64,000 nucleotides of DNA from Streptomyces sp. TLI_235 (GTDB taxonomy: Bacteria > Actinomycetota > Actinomycetes > Streptomycetales > Streptomycetaceae). The notes beneath the pieces were generated by a model. That model did no database searches. It saw only the letters and a program-made list of their open reading frames with translations, and had not been told where the DNA came from. Numbering within the stretch: position 1 is the first letter of the stretch; every line of letters begins with the position of its first letter. This document shows, piece after piece, positions 1 through 9,196 of this stretch. Location: NCBI GenBank assembly GCA_002300355.1, contig NSGV01000001.1, forward strand, positions 3,038,001-3,102,000, given 5' to 3'. Both the position numbers and the translations under genes were made by a program.

Positions 1-1256
<1,256 letters not shown>

Positions 1257-1267
1257 GACACCCCGCA

Positions 1268-1305
1268 CCGGAGGGCGGGCCCGCACGATCGGGCCCGCCC
1301 TCCGG
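1268..1305 (+). terminator. Intrinsic-type terminator after the helicase gene
   Basis: A perfect 16-bp stem (1268-1283 with 1290-1305) closes a 6-nt loop, starting 12 bases after the helicase stop. There is no clear U tract, as is usual in streptomycetes. Confidence 0.8.
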
Positions 1306-1382
1306 CATGCCCGGGCGCGGCTCCCCACCCCGGGGCTGCCCGCCCCCTGCGGGCCTGTTCTCCTGGCGGGGGTCGGGCGCCC

Positions 1383-1388
1383 TAAGCT
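1383..1388 (+). promoter_or_regulatory. Putative -10 box (TAAGCT) of the alpha/beta hydrolase gene
   Basis: TAAGCT fits the streptomycete housekeeping TANNNT pattern. It lies 40 nt before the ATG at 1429 and just after the terminator of the previous gene. I see no convincing -35 box. Confidence 0.4.
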
Positions 1389-1428
1389 CGGAGGACGAAT
1401 CCACTTGCGCCGTCTGGAGCCCTTCGCG

Positions 1429-2286
1429 ATGAGCACTCCGCAGTTCCTGACCCTGCCCGGCTGTGCCCGTGCGCTGCGGTTGGAGACCGCGCGCGGCGTG
1501 TTCGCCGCGCTGCTGGCCGAGCCGGCGGGGGCGGTGCGGGGCACGGCCCTGCTGGTGCCCGGGTTCACCGGCAGCAAGGAGGACTTCATCGCGCTGCTGG
1601 AGCCGCTGGCGGCGGCCGGCTGGCGGGTGGCGGCGGTCGACCAGCGCGGCCAGCACGAGACGGGCGGCCCGGCCGACCCGGAGGCGTACCGGATCGGGGA
1701 GCTGGCCCGGGACGTGCGGGCGCTGTCGGCGGTGCTGGCCGACCGCGGGCCGCTGCACCTGCTCGGCCATTCGTTCGGCGGGCAGGTGGTGCGGGAGGCC
1801 GTGCTGGACGTCCGCGGGCGGCTGCCCTGGCAGTCGCTGACCCTGCTGTCCTCCGGGCCCGGCGCCATCGACCCGGCCGAGGCGGCCCGCACCAAGCTGT
1901 TGCTGGACGTGCTGCCGGCGATGGACCTGGAGGCGATCTGGCAGGTCATGAAGCAGATGGAGGAGGGCAGCGGGGCCGGTCCCGCGCCGCGGCCGGAGAT
2001 CGCCGAGTTCCTGCACCGCCGGTGGGTGTCGAACGTGCCGCAGGCGCTGGCCGCGATGGGCGAGCACCTGGTGGCGGCGCCGGACCGGGTCGCCGAGCTC
2101 GCCGCGGTGCCGCTGCCGGTCCAGGTGGTGTCGGGTGTGCGCGACTACGCCTGGCCGGTCGAGGAGCAGGCCGCGATGGCCCGGCGCCTGGGCGCCCCGT
2201 ACACCGCAGTGCCGGACGCCGGGCACTCCCCCAACGCCGAGCAGCCCGCCGCGACGGCCGCCGCGCTGGCCGCCTTCTGGGCCTGA
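1429..2286 (+). CDS. Alpha/beta-fold hydrolase
   Basis: 285 aa. The nucleophile elbow GHSFGG (residues 113-118, Ser115) sits in the usual place, followed by a candidate acid in VSGVRDYAWP near residue 240 and a candidate His in DAGHSPNAEQP near 270. This is a complete Ser-Asp-His layout. The N-terminal part has the oxyanion-region VPGFTGSKEDF. There is no signal peptide, so it is probably a cytoplasmic esterase, lipase or thioesterase-like enzyme; the substrate cannot be told. The ATG at 1429 is chosen because the fold begins soon after it; the frame is open upstream only as the shadow of the helicase tail. A putative -10 (TAAGCT) lies upstream, so it is probably monocistronic. Confidence 0.88.
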   Translation: MSTPQFLTLPGCARALRLETARGVFAALLAEPAGAVRGTALLVPGFTGSKEDFIALLEPLAAAGWRVAAVDQRGQHETGGPADPEAYRIGELARDVRALSAVLADRGPLHLLGHSFGGQVVREAVLDVRGRLPWQSLTLLSSGPGAIDPAEAARTKLLLDVLPAMDLEAIWQVMKQMEEGSGAGPAPRPEIAEFLHRRWVSNVPQALAAMGEHLVAAPDRVAELAAVPLPVQVVSGVRDYAWPVEEQAAMARRLGAPYTAVPDAGHSPNAEQPAATAAALAAFWA

Positions 2287-2656
2287 CCTCGCCCTTCCGG
2301 GCCTGACCCCGCCGTGCCCGCCCGGCCCGGCGGGTAAAGCACGGGACAAAATTCTTTAGCTCGGGTAATATTTGACTCTGTCCGGGAATCGTTGCGCCAC
2401 GAGCCCCGTTGCCCTTCACGGCGGTAAGCGCCGAAACCAGGACTTTACGGACGGGCAACCGGTAGGAATCAGCGGTGCTGCACTGTGGACCCATGAGGCA
2501 CTGTCGCCTCGGTCGCGCAGGCCGCACGGCGCGCGAGGGGGGACCATGCGAGCAGCAGCAGCCGGACGACAGACCCAGCAGGAGCCGGCCGACGACCCCG
2601 TGGTCGGCGGCCTGCCGCAGCCGCCGCGCCCCACGGGGCGAGGAAGGGAGAGGCCC
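2287..2656. other. Intergenic region with an AT-rich island
   Basis: 370 bases between the hydrolase and a 48-codon gene. Bases 2336-2380 are clearly AT-richer than the surroundings (AAAATTCTTTAGC, GGGTAATATTTGAC) and probably carry the promoter of the small gene. An ATG at 2546 with a good GAGGGGGG ribosome site is in frame with the small gene and is an alternative start (see next entry). I see no RNA gene. Confidence 0.4.
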
Positions 2657-2803
2657 ATGCGTTTCGAGATCCTCCGACTGGACGACGCCTCCGGTGTCGC
2701 CACCGACCGACTGATCGTGGACGCCGACACCGTCGGCCAGTACGTGAAGGATGCCGCCGCGACCGGCGAGCGCCTGTACATCCGGCCGTGCAAGAACGTG
2801 TGA
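2657..2803 (+). CDS. Small conserved-looking protein, 48 aa
   Basis: MRFEILRLDDASG... ends in LYIRPCKNV. The start at 2657 has an excellent GGAAGGGAGAGG ribosome site and yields a compact acidic protein with no membrane segment. Short proteins with an MRFEI(L/M)RLDD start and a YIRP end recur in streptomycetes (recalled, not searched); their function is unknown. An in-frame ATG at 2546 with a good ribosome site would give an 85-aa form with a low-complexity N-terminus. I prefer the short form because the conserved-looking part begins at 2657. A strong hairpin follows. Confidence 0.65.
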   Translation: MRFEILRLDDASGVATDRLIVDADTVGQYVKDAAATGERLYIRPCKNV

Positions 2804-2846
2804 GCGGCGGCGGACCGGCCCCCGCCGGGTCCGACGCCCCGAGATC

Positions 2847-2893
2847 GCACTGACGCCCCGTCATCCCGAGTGTGGACGACGGGGCGTCAGTGC
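2847..2893 (+). terminator. Terminator after the 48-aa gene
   Basis: A perfect 16-bp inverted repeat (2847-2862 with 2878-2893) around a 15-nt loop, 43 bases after the stop codon. Confidence 0.75.
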
Positions 2894-3034
2894 GTCCCCG
2901 TGGCACCCGGTGCGACCAGGGTGGTGTTTGCCGCCGCCCGGGACGGGACATTTCCCAACGGGGCCGCACAGCCCCGACGCGAGGCACCCCGTACGGGTGA
3001 TCGTCCTTGACGCGGCGGTCCGGAGGGAGGAGCG

Positions 3035-3682
3035 TTGTCGGCTATGAGGGGCGAGCCCAGCTGCCCGAGGTGCGCCGGTCGGGTCCGCGCCCCCGGTCTC
3101 TTCTCCGACACCTGGCAGTGCGACCAGCACGGTGCGGTCCACCCGATGCAGCCGGTGCTGCCGCCCAGCGTCGAAGCCCTGAACGTCGCCGTGGCCCGCT
3201 CGCAGGTCCCGGTCTGGCTGCCGTGGCCGCTGCCGGTCGGCTGGCTGTTCACCGGGATCGCGCACGTCGGTGACGACCTCTCGGGCGCCCGGGCGACGGC
3301 CGTCGCCTGCGCCGGCCCGGCCCCGCTCGGCGGGTTCGGCGAGCTGGTCCTCGTCGCGGAGGAGCTGGGGGTCGGCCTCGGCGCCCGCTACGCCGGGCTG
3401 GACGGCCCCGACCCCGGCGAGACCGTCTCGCTGTACAAGCCGGCCGACGCCAAGCTGATGGCGGCCGGCCGCCCGACACCGATGTTCCACGTGCCCGACG
3501 CGCCGGTCGATCGCGCGGTGTACGTCGGCGAGGCCCGCGGGCTCTGGCTCTGGGCGGTCGCCTGGCCCGAGCAGTCGGCACTGCTGATGCACGACGAGCT
3601 CGTCCTCACCGACCTCCGGGACGCCGGCGCGGAGCTCGGCCTGCTGCCCTGCGGCGCGCTGACCCCCCGCCTGCTGGGCTGA
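3035..3682 (+). CDS. Zinc-ribbon protein, DUF6758-like
   Basis: 215 aa, soluble. The N-terminus carries a short zinc-ribbon-like pair of knuckles: CPRC near residues 10-13, then a Cys and His in WQCDQHG near 29-32. After a proline-rich WLPWPLPVGWLF stretch comes an alpha/beta domain of unknown function. I recognise it as the actinobacterial family called DUF6758; its role is unknown. The TTG at 3035 is preferred because GGAGGGAGG lies 4-5 bases upstream, whereas the next ATG (3044) is too far from it. The PHP phosphoesterase follows after 117 bases with its own putative promoter. Confidence 0.8.
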   Translation: MSAMRGEPSCPRCAGRVRAPGLFSDTWQCDQHGAVHPMQPVLPPSVEALNVAVARSQVPVWLPWPLPVGWLFTGIAHVGDDLSGARATAVACAGPAPLGGFGELVLVAEELGVGLGARYAGLDGPDPGETVSLYKPADAKLMAAGRPTPMFHVPDAPVDRAVYVGEARGLWLWAVAWPEQSALLMHDELVLTDLRDAGAELGLLPCGALTPRLLG

Positions 3683-3748
3683 GCCGCCCCGGCCGCCCCT
3701 GCCACGGGCGGTTTACCGCCCGGGCCCCGGCGGCCGGGGCGGGCGCAC

Positions 3749-3754
3749 TAGGCT
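3749..3754 (+). promoter_or_regulatory. Putative -10 box (TAGGCT) of the PHP gene
   Basis: TAGGCT lies 45 nt before the GTG at 3800 and matches TANNNT. The predicted 5' leader would be about 40 nt and includes a weak GGAG 8 nt before the start. Confidence 0.45.
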
Positions 3755-3799
3755 GGGCCGGGCCAGCACCAGCCCCGCCCGGCCCCTGGAGCCTCTCCC

Positions 3800-4648
3800 G
3801 TGCGCATCGACCTGCACGCCCACAGCAACGCCTCCGACGGCACCGACAGCCCGGCCGAGCTGGTCGCTGCGGCCGTCGCGGCCGGGCTGGACGTGGTCGC
3901 CCTGACCGACCACGACACGGTGGCCGGGCACGCCGAGGCGGCCGAGGCCGTCCGCGGCACCGGCCTGACGCTGGTGCCGGGCGCCGAACTCTCCTGCCAC
4001 GTCGACGGCATCAGCATGCATCTGCTGGCGTACCTCTTCGACCCGGCGGAGCCTGCCTTCGCCGCCGAGCGGGAGCTGGTCCGCACGGACCGGTTCAGGC
4101 GCGGCCGGGCGATCGTGGAGCGCTGCCGCGAGCTGGGCGCGCCGATCAGCTGGGAGCAGGTCGAGCGGATCGCCGGGTCCGGCTCGGTGGGCCGCCCGCA
4201 CATCGCCAGCGCCCTGGTCGAGGCGGGCGTGGTGGCCACGGTCTCCGACGCCTTCACCGCCGAGTGGCTGGCCAACGGCGGCCGGGCGGACGTCCGCAAG
4301 CACGAGACGGACCCGGTCACCGCCGTCCGGCTGGTGCGGGCGGCGGGCGGCGTCCCGGTGTTCGCGCACCCGGGCGCGGTCAAGCGCGGCCGCACCGTCT
4401 CCGACCGGGTGATCGCCGATCTGGCGGCGGCCGGCCTCGGCGGCCTGGAGGTCGACCACACCGACCACGACGAGCCGACCCGGGACCACCTGCGCGGCCT
4501 GGCCGCCGAACTGGGCCTGTTCACCACCGGCTCCTCGGACTACCACGGGCACCGCAAGACCGTCCGGCTGGGCGAGTACACCACCGACCCGGCCGCGTAC
4601 GAGCGGTTGCTCGGCCAGGCGACCGGCGCGGCACCGATCAAGGGCTGA
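3800..4648 (+). CDS. PHP-domain phosphoesterase
   Basis: 282 aa. The metal-binding motifs of the PHP family are all visible: DLHAHS (His6, His8), LTDHDT (Asp37-His38-Asp39), a Glu in GAELSCH, FAHPGA, and SDYHG near the C-terminus. The length and motif set match the YciV/TrpH-like branch, which dephosphorylates nucleoside 3',5'-bisphosphates or the ends of short oligonucleotides; the substrate here is inferred only. Cytoplasmic. The GTG start directly precedes RIDLHAHS, so no shorter start is possible. It is followed by the MarC gene after 80 bases on the same strand. Confidence 0.88.
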   Translation: MRIDLHAHSNASDGTDSPAELVAAAVAAGLDVVALTDHDTVAGHAEAAEAVRGTGLTLVPGAELSCHVDGISMHLLAYLFDPAEPAFAAERELVRTDRFRRGRAIVERCRELGAPISWEQVERIAGSGSVGRPHIASALVEAGVVATVSDAFTAEWLANGGRADVRKHETDPVTAVRLVRAAGGVPVFAHPGAVKRGRTVSDRVIADLAAAGLGGLEVDHTDHDEPTRDHLRGLAAELGLFTTGSSDYHGHRKTVRLGEYTTDPAAYERLLGQATGAAPIKG

Positions 4649-4728
4649 CCCCGCCCGCGATCGGATCGGCGACCCTCGGCAGGCGCGCCGCGACGGCACG
4701 GAACGGTCCACAAACGGACAATTCACCC

Positions 4729-5334
4729 ATGGACGCCAGGGTGTTCGGGTCGCTGTTCGTGACCCTGTTCGTGATCATGGACCCGCCGGGCACCATCCCG
4801 ATCTTCCTGGCGCTCACCTCGGGGCGGACGCACCGGGTGCAGCGGCGGATGGCCTGGCAGGCGGCGCTGGTCGCGCTCGGGGTGATCACCTGCTTCGGAC
4901 TGTTCGGCCAGCAGATCCTCGACTACCTGCACGTGTCGATCCCCGCGCTGCAGGTGTCCGGCGGCATCCTGCTGCTGCTCATCGCGCTGGACCTGCTGAC
5001 CGGCAAGATCGAGGAGCCGACCCAGACCAAGGACGTCAACGTGGCGCTCGTGCCGCTGGGGACACCGCTGCTGGCCGGCCCGGGCGCGATCGTCGCGGTG
5101 ATCCTCGCGGTGCAGACGGCGGACCGCGCCGCACAGTACGCGGCGGTGTGGGCGGCCATCGCGGCGATCCACGTGGTGCTCTGGCTGACGATGCGGTTCT
5201 CGCTGGTGATCATCCGCATCATCAAGGACGGCGGTGTGGTTCTCATCACACGCCTGTCCGGCCTGCTGCTGTCGGCGATCGCGGTGCAGCTGGTCGCGAA
5301 CGGCGTCTTCGCCTTCATCGCCTCCTACACCTGA
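4729..5334 (+). CDS. MarC family integral membrane protein
   Basis: 201 aa with about six hydrophobic helices. The family hallmark near the N-terminus, FVIMDPPGTIPIFLAL, and PLGTPLLAGPGAI in the middle are both intact. MarC/SNARE-associated-like proteins are inner-membrane proteins; an early link to multiple antibiotic resistance was not upheld and the transported substrate is unknown. The ATG at 4729 gives the standard length. It ends 22 bases from the stop of the convergent SUFU-domain gene, with no obvious hairpin between. Confidence 0.9.
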   Translation: MDARVFGSLFVTLFVIMDPPGTIPIFLALTSGRTHRVQRRMAWQAALVALGVITCFGLFGQQILDYLHVSIPALQVSGGILLLLIALDLLTGKIEEPTQTKDVNVALVPLGTPLLAGPGAIVAVILAVQTADRAAQYAAVWAAIAAIHVVLWLTMRFSLVIIRIIKDGGVVLITRLSGLLLSAIAVQLVANGVFAFIASYT

Positions 5335-5356
5335 CCGCCCGTCGGCCGGGCCCCGG

Positions 5357-6004
5357 TCAGTCCAGCGGGACGCCCCGGCGGTTCGGGTCGCGCAGGTCGG
5401 TGCCGTACCGCAGCCAGCGCTCCTCGAGCGCGGCGGCGCCCTGCACCCGCTTGTGCGCGGCCTCGTTCGGGGTCATCGGGAGCAGCGGCAGGAAGCGCAC
5501 CGGCTCGGCCGGTTCGGCGAGTTCGACGTCCTCGACCAGGCCGCCCGGTTCGGCCACCAGGACGGAGGTGAAGGGTGCGCCCTCCCACAGCGGGGAGCCG
5601 AGGTCGAGCGAGCCGCCGGGGGCCACCACCAGGCCTTCGACCTGCGGCGTCGCGGCGAAAGTGGCGAGCGCGCGGAGCACGTCGTCGCGCCCTTCGCGGA
5701 CGGTGAGCACCAACTCGGCGCGGGGCCCGCGCACCGGGTCGGCGACCGCCGCGGTGGGGTCGGCCATCGGGCTCACGGCCATGCCGAGGGTGGCGTAGCG
5801 GACGAGTCCGTCGGCGTCCGGGCCGAAGCGCAGCACCTCGATCCGCTCGGTGCCGAGGAAGGTGACCGAGGCCCGGCCGCTGCTCTCGCCGAAGGTGGTG
5901 AGCAGGCGCGCCTCGACAGCTGCCAGCACGGCCGCGCGGGTGAGTTCCGCGGAGCCGCCGGAGGAGTCGGAGAAGTCGCCGAACAGCGGGAAGTCGTGGG
6001 CCAT
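5357..6004 (-). CDS. Suppressor-of-fused (SUFU) domain protein
   Basis: 215 aa, soluble and acidic. The body (RIEVLRFGPD..YATLGMAVSPM.. through RFLPLLPMTPNE) matches the bacterial SUFU-like fold: a beta-rich N-terminal half, then LPLLPMTPNEAAHKR near the end. In animals SUFU binds Gli factors in Hedgehog signalling. Bacterial homologues have no known partner; some are immunity proteins in polymorphic toxin loci, but no toxin gene is present here. The ATG at 6004 is chosen because residues before it have no conserved character. It reads convergently with MarC and divergently from the corA leader. Confidence 0.82.
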   Translation of the reverse strand: MAHDFPLFGDFSDSSGGSAELTRAAVLAAVEARLLTTFGESSGRASVTFLGTERIEVLRFGPDADGLVRYATLGMAVSPMADPTAAVADPVRGPRAELVLTVREGRDDVLRALATFAATPQVEGLVVAPGGSLDLGSPLWEGAPFTSVLVAEPGGLVEDVELAEPAEPVRFLPLLPMTPNEAAHKRVQGAAALEERWLRYGTDLRDPNRRGVPLD

Positions 6005-6410
6005 GCACGCGACCTTAGCGCCCGGGGAGTTGTCGGTTCGCGCACACCCCGGCGGCGGCACGCCGACAACTGTTAGTGTGGGGGGCTGGCTACCGGGGAT
6101 GCTGATTCTCGGGGCCGCGGCATGAAGGAGGTGGTTGCGGTGGATACCAGCCGACCATGCAGTACCGGCAGCTCTGCCCGGCCTGTCCTTCTCCGCCGCA
6201 CCCACCCCTGACGAGGTAGTTGAGGCGGCGTCACACCCGGCCGGGAGAGCACCTTCCCGGGAGCCGAGGCGCCCAAACCGAACTCTCGCCGATTCGCGGC
6301 GGATTCTTGGTGAGCGCCGGCGCGGCCCGGGACGTCCATCGGTGTTCCTCGCCGTCGCACCACGGCCGTCACCGCCTGCCGTGCGGCGGTTCCTGCCTCA
6401 GGAGCCTGCC
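6005..6410 (+). promoter_or_regulatory. Long corA leader region with a short upstream ORF
   Basis: About 400 bases separate the divergent SUFU gene from the corA ATG. A possible -10 (TTAGTG, about 6074) would give a transcript leader of roughly 325 nt. Inside it lies a near-consensus Shine-Dalgarno (AAGGAGGTGG, 6124-6133) serving a 23-codon ORF, then about 200 nt to corA. Such a leader suggests control of corA by the leader peptide or by RNA structure. I could not match it to the M-box consensus. Confidence 0.45.
6140..6211 (+). CDS. Candidate leader peptide upstream of corA (23 aa)
   Basis: A GTG start lies 6-9 nt after a near-perfect AAGGAGGTGG and opens 23 codons: MDTSRPCSTG then SSARPVLLRRTHP, ending TGA at 6209. 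The peptide has three prolines and four arginines. In enterobacteria short proline-containing leader ORFs regulate Mg2+ transporter genes (mgtL, corL), so position and composition are suggestive. This is inference: no homologue is known to me. An in-frame ATG at 6122 would give 29 aa but overlaps the ribosome site. The corA frame is also open from a TTG at 6135, so the same site could instead initiate an extended CorA. Confidence 0.4.
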   Translation: MDTSRPCSTGSSARPVLLRRTHP

Positions 6411-7523
6411 ATGTCGATGATCAACAACCTGCGTGCGGCCGTTCGTCCGCACCGCCGCCGCGACACCTCCTTCGACGCCCTCCGCCCGGGCCACGCCCCG
6501 TCGGCCGTGGTCGACTGCGCCGTCTACCAGGGCGGCAAGCGGGTCGGCGAGAGCTGCAGCCCGCGCGAGGCCGTGGCGCGGGTCAAGCTGTGCCGCCAGC
6601 AGGACACCGGGTCGTTCAGCTGGATCGGTCTGCACGAGCCCACCGAGGCCGAGTTCGAGGGCATCGCGCAGCGCTTCGGCCTGCACCCGCTGGCCGTCGA
6701 GGACGCGGTGCACGCGCACCAGCGGCCCAAGGTCGAGCGGTACGACGACGTGCTGTTCGCGGTCTTCAAGACGATCCGCTACGTCGAGCACGACCAGCTC
6801 ACCCCGACCAGTGAGGTCGTGGAGACGGGCGAGCTCATGGTCTTCGTCGGCCAGGACTTCGTCATCACCGTCCGGCACGGCGGCCACGGTTCGCTGAAGG
6901 AGCTGCGGCGCCGGCTGGAGGGCGACGCCGATGGTGCCGGTCTGCTGGCCAAGGGTCCGTCCGCGGTGCTGCACGCGATCGCCGACCACGTGGTCGACAA
7001 CTACCTGCTGGTCGCGGACCGGCTGCAGAACGACGTCGACGAGGTGGAGTTCGACGTCTTCACGGCCAAGGCCGGCCGCGGCGCCGATGTCGGCCGGGTG
7101 TACCAGCTCAAGCGCGAGGTGCTGGAGTTCAAGCGGGCGGTGGCGCCGCTGCTGCGTCCGATGCAGCTGCTCTCCGAGCCGATCCAGCGGCTGATCGACC
7201 CGGACATCCAGAAGTACTTCCGGGACGTCGCCGACCACCTGGCCCGGGTCACCGAGCAGGTGCACGGCTTCGACGAGCTGCTGAACTCGCTGCTCCAGGC
7301 CAACCTGGCGCAGGTGTCGGTGGCGCAGAACGAGGACATGCGCAAGATCACCGCATGGGCGGCGATCTTCGCGGTGCCGACCATGATCACCGGCATCTAC
7401 GGCATGAACTTCGACTACATGCCGGAGCTGCACCACAAGTACGGCTATCCGATGGTGCTGGGCAGCGTCGTGGTGATCTGCATCGCCATGTACCGCGGGT
7501 TCCGGCGCAACGGGTGGCTCTGA
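6411..7523 (+). CDS. corA: CorA family Mg2+/Co2+ channel
   Basis: 370 aa. The signature YGMNFDYMPEL (GMN at 331-333) follows the first transmembrane helix (about 312-331), and a second helix (about 345-362) ends in a basic RGFRRNGWL tail. The long N-terminal part is the cytoplasmic funnel and stalk. CorA pentamers let Mg2+ into the cell and close when internal Mg2+ is high. The ATG at 6411 has CAGGAGCC 7 nt upstream; the frame is open back to 6135 but that part looks non-coding (see leader). The order matches the mycobacterial corA neighbourhood, where an MgtE-N protein also lies nearby. A hairpin at its stop codon separates it from the convergent exporter gene. Confidence 0.95.
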   Translation: MSMINNLRAAVRPHRRRDTSFDALRPGHAPSAVVDCAVYQGGKRVGESCSPREAVARVKLCRQQDTGSFSWIGLHEPTEAEFEGIAQRFGLHPLAVEDAVHAHQRPKVERYDDVLFAVFKTIRYVEHDQLTPTSEVVETGELMVFVGQDFVITVRHGGHGSLKELRRRLEGDADGAGLLAKGPSAVLHAIADHVVDNYLLVADRLQNDVDEVEFDVFTAKAGRGADVGRVYQLKREVLEFKRAVAPLLRPMQLLSEPIQRLIDPDIQKYFRDVADHLARVTEQVHGFDELLNSLLQANLAQVSVAQNEDMRKITAWAAIFAVPTMITGIYGMNFDYMPELHHKYGYPMVLGSVVVICIAMYRGFRRNGWL

Positions 7524-7545
7524 CGCCCGGTCGGACCGGGGCGTC
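7522..7545. terminator. Hairpin between convergent corA and the exporter gene
   Basis: GACGCCCGGTC at 7522-7532 pairs with GACCGGGGCGTC at 7534-7545 with one bulged base; the stem includes the corA stop codon. It could serve both strands. Confidence 0.5.
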
Positions 7546-7556
7546 CCGGCCCGTGG

Positions 7557-8519
7557 TCAGCCGCGCCCGTCGCGGCCGCCCCGGGCGACCAGCACCAGCC
7601 CCAGCAGGATCAGGCCGACCGCCGGGTACGCGGCCACCGGCGGCCACTGGCCGAGCCAGACGGCCGCGATCAGGGCCGCGCCCGGGGTCTCCAGCAGGAT
7701 CGCCGTCGAGGTGACCGAGGGGCCCAGGGTGCGGACGACCCGGTTGCTCAGCGAGTGGCCGAGCAGCTGGGCGGCCATCATCAGCAGCACGATCTGCCAC
7801 CAGACCCCGGCCGGCCAGCCCGAGAGCGGGGTGCCGGCCACCAGGCAGACGCCGAGCAGGGCGATCGCCGTGGTGGTGTAGCAGACCAGGGTGTAGGCGG
7901 TGGTGCTGACGGTCCGCCGGACCTCGGCGCCGAGCAGCACGTAGCCCGCGGCGGCGGCGCCCGCGCCGAGCGCCAGCGCGTCGCCGAGCAGCGCCCGCGG
8001 GGAGAGCGACAGGTCGACGCCGGTGAGCACCAGCACGCCCGCGAAGGCGACCGCCACACCGATCCGCACCAGCCGCGGCGCCCGCTCGCCCATCAGCCGC
8101 AGCAGCAGGATGGTCCACAGCGGGGTGGTGGTGACCAGCGCGGTCGCCGAGGCCACCGAGGTCATCCGCAGGCTGGGCATCCAGAGCGCGAAGTGCACGG
8201 CCAGCAGCACGCCGGCGGCGACGGCGAGCAGCAGCGCCCGCCGGCCGATGCCGCGCAGCTCGGTGCGATGCCGCAGCAGCGCGTACGGGCCGAGGACGCC
8301 GACCGACATGAAGTTGCGCCAGAAGGCGATGGCCAGCGGCGGGGCGGCGGTGGCGCTGATCAGCGGGGCGGAGAGCGAGATGCCGGCGATCGAGACGGCG
8401 AGCAGCATCAGGTCCAGCCGCGGCAGCGCGGGCCGGCCCGGGGCGGGGGCGGGACAGAGCTCCGCGGGGGCGGGACGGAGCTCCGCGGGGGCGGCGGTGG
8501 CGGCGGGCCGGGCGGACAC
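7557..8519 (-). CDS. DMT superfamily (EamA) transporter
   Basis: 320 aa with about ten hydrophobic helices in two EamA repeats. The second repeat ends GLILLGLVLVARGGRDGRG. EamA proteins export amino acids, drugs or other metabolites across the cytoplasmic membrane; the substrate is not predictable. The GTG at 8519 has AAGGAGAACC just upstream. The first 30 residues are Ala/Pro-rich and encoded by a 21-bp tandem repeat, giving PAELRPAPAELCPAP; this tail is probably dispensable and variable between strains. Confidence 0.88.
   Translation of the reverse strand: MSARPAATAAPAELRPAPAELCPAPAPGRPALPRLDLMLLAVSIAGISLSAPLISATAAPPLAIAFWRNFMSVGVLGPYALLRHRTELRGIGRRALLLAVAAGVLLAVHFALWMPSLRMTSVASATALVTTTPLWTILLLRLMGERAPRLVRIGVAVAFAGVLVLTGVDLSLSPRALLGDALALGAGAAAAGYVLLGAEVRRTVSTTAYTLVCYTTTAIALLGVCLVAGTPLSGWPAGVWWQIVLLMMAAQLLGHSLSNRVVRTLGPSVTSTAILLETPGAALIAAVWLGQWPPVAAYPAVGLILLGLVLVARGGRDGRG
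8445..8486. repeat. 21-bp tandem repeat inside the exporter gene
   Basis: Two 21-bp units (8445-8465 and 8466-8486) differ at one base, and a third partial unit follows. They encode a repeated PAEL(R/C)PA segment at the transporter N-terminus without breaking the frame. Confidence 0.7.
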
Positions 8520-8644
8520 GGTTCTCCTTCGAACGGACGGGTGCGACCGTCCTACCGTAAGGCCTCAAATGCCGTCATGGCGCTGTCGTTCCGGGGGATG
8601 GGACGAACCGCCGAGCGGCCTCGGGCCGACGGCCCGGCAGGCCG

Positions 8645-8650
8645 TACGCT
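8645..8650 (+). promoter_or_regulatory. -10 box (TACGCT) for a probably leaderless mRNA
   Basis: TACGCT is followed by six bases and then the ATG at 8657. This is the spacing expected when transcription starts at the A of the start codon, so the mRNA is probably leaderless. Confidence 0.5.
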
Positions 8651-8656
8651 GTGGCC

Positions 8657-9196
8657 ATGGAGCGTACGACGACCCCTGCCGAGGACTTCCTGGACCGCGC
8701 CCTGCTGGAGGAGGCGGCGAAGAAGTCCGGCCTGCTCTGGGTCCGCCCGGAGGGCCTGCCGCACGGCCGGGCGCTCTGGCACGCCTGGCACGACGGCGCC
8801 GTGGTGGTGGTCGGTGACGGCGGCGAGCAGCCGCTGCACGGCCTGACGGCCGGGGCCCGCGCCGAGGTGACCGTCCGCAGCAAGGACAAGGGGGGCCGGC
8901 TCACCGGCTGGCTCGCCGCCGTCACCGAGCTCGCCCCGCACAGCGAGGCCTGGCAGGGCGCTGTCGAGGAGCTCCGGTCCAAGCGCCTCAACGCCCCCGA
9001 CACCGACACCATCGACGACCGCTGGGCCCGCGAGTGCCGGGTGCTCCGGCTGGAGCCCACCGGCCCTCTCACCGAGCGCCCCGGCACCATGCCGGACGGC
9101 TCGCACGCCGCCGTGCCGCTGCCGACCGGCGCCACCACCCGCCGCCCGATCCCGGCCGGCCTGCCCAAGCTGCTGCTGGGCCGCCGCAAGGGCTGA
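8657..9196 (+). CDS. Hypothetical protein, 179 aa
   Basis: Soluble protein starting MERTTTPAED. The central part (LLWVRPEG, ALWHAWHDGAVVVVGDGGEQ, RAEVTVRSKDKGGRLTGWLAAVTEL) looks like a small beta-barrel reminiscent of split-barrel FMN-binding or OB-like proteins, but no cofactor motif is visible and I do not assign a function. It has a proline/arginine-rich C-terminus. A GTG two codons earlier (8651) is possible, but the TACGCT box ends at 8650 and favours leaderless initiation at the ATG. No operon partner: the next gene begins 265 bases downstream behind its own putative promoter. Confidence 0.75.
   Translation: MERTTTPAEDFLDRALLEEAAKKSGLLWVRPEGLPHGRALWHAWHDGAVVVVGDGGEQPLHGLTAGARAEVTVRSKDKGGRLTGWLAAVTELAPHSEAWQGAVEELRSKRLNAPDTDTIDDRWARECRVLRLEPTGPLTERPGTMPDGSHAAVPLPTGATTRRPIPAGLPKLLLGRRKG

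Noticed and set aside
6209..6330. M-box (Mg2+ riboswitch) in the corA leader
   Set aside because: A GGTAGTTGAGGC stretch and a GCGCCCAAA stretch recall parts of the M-box, but the rest of the conserved core is not there. A covariance-model search would settle it.
6135..6410. N-terminal extension of CorA by 92 residues from TTG 6135
   Set aside because: The frame is open, but the sequence looks non-coding, CorA normally starts near 6411, and that ATG has its own ribosome site. Kept only as an alternative.
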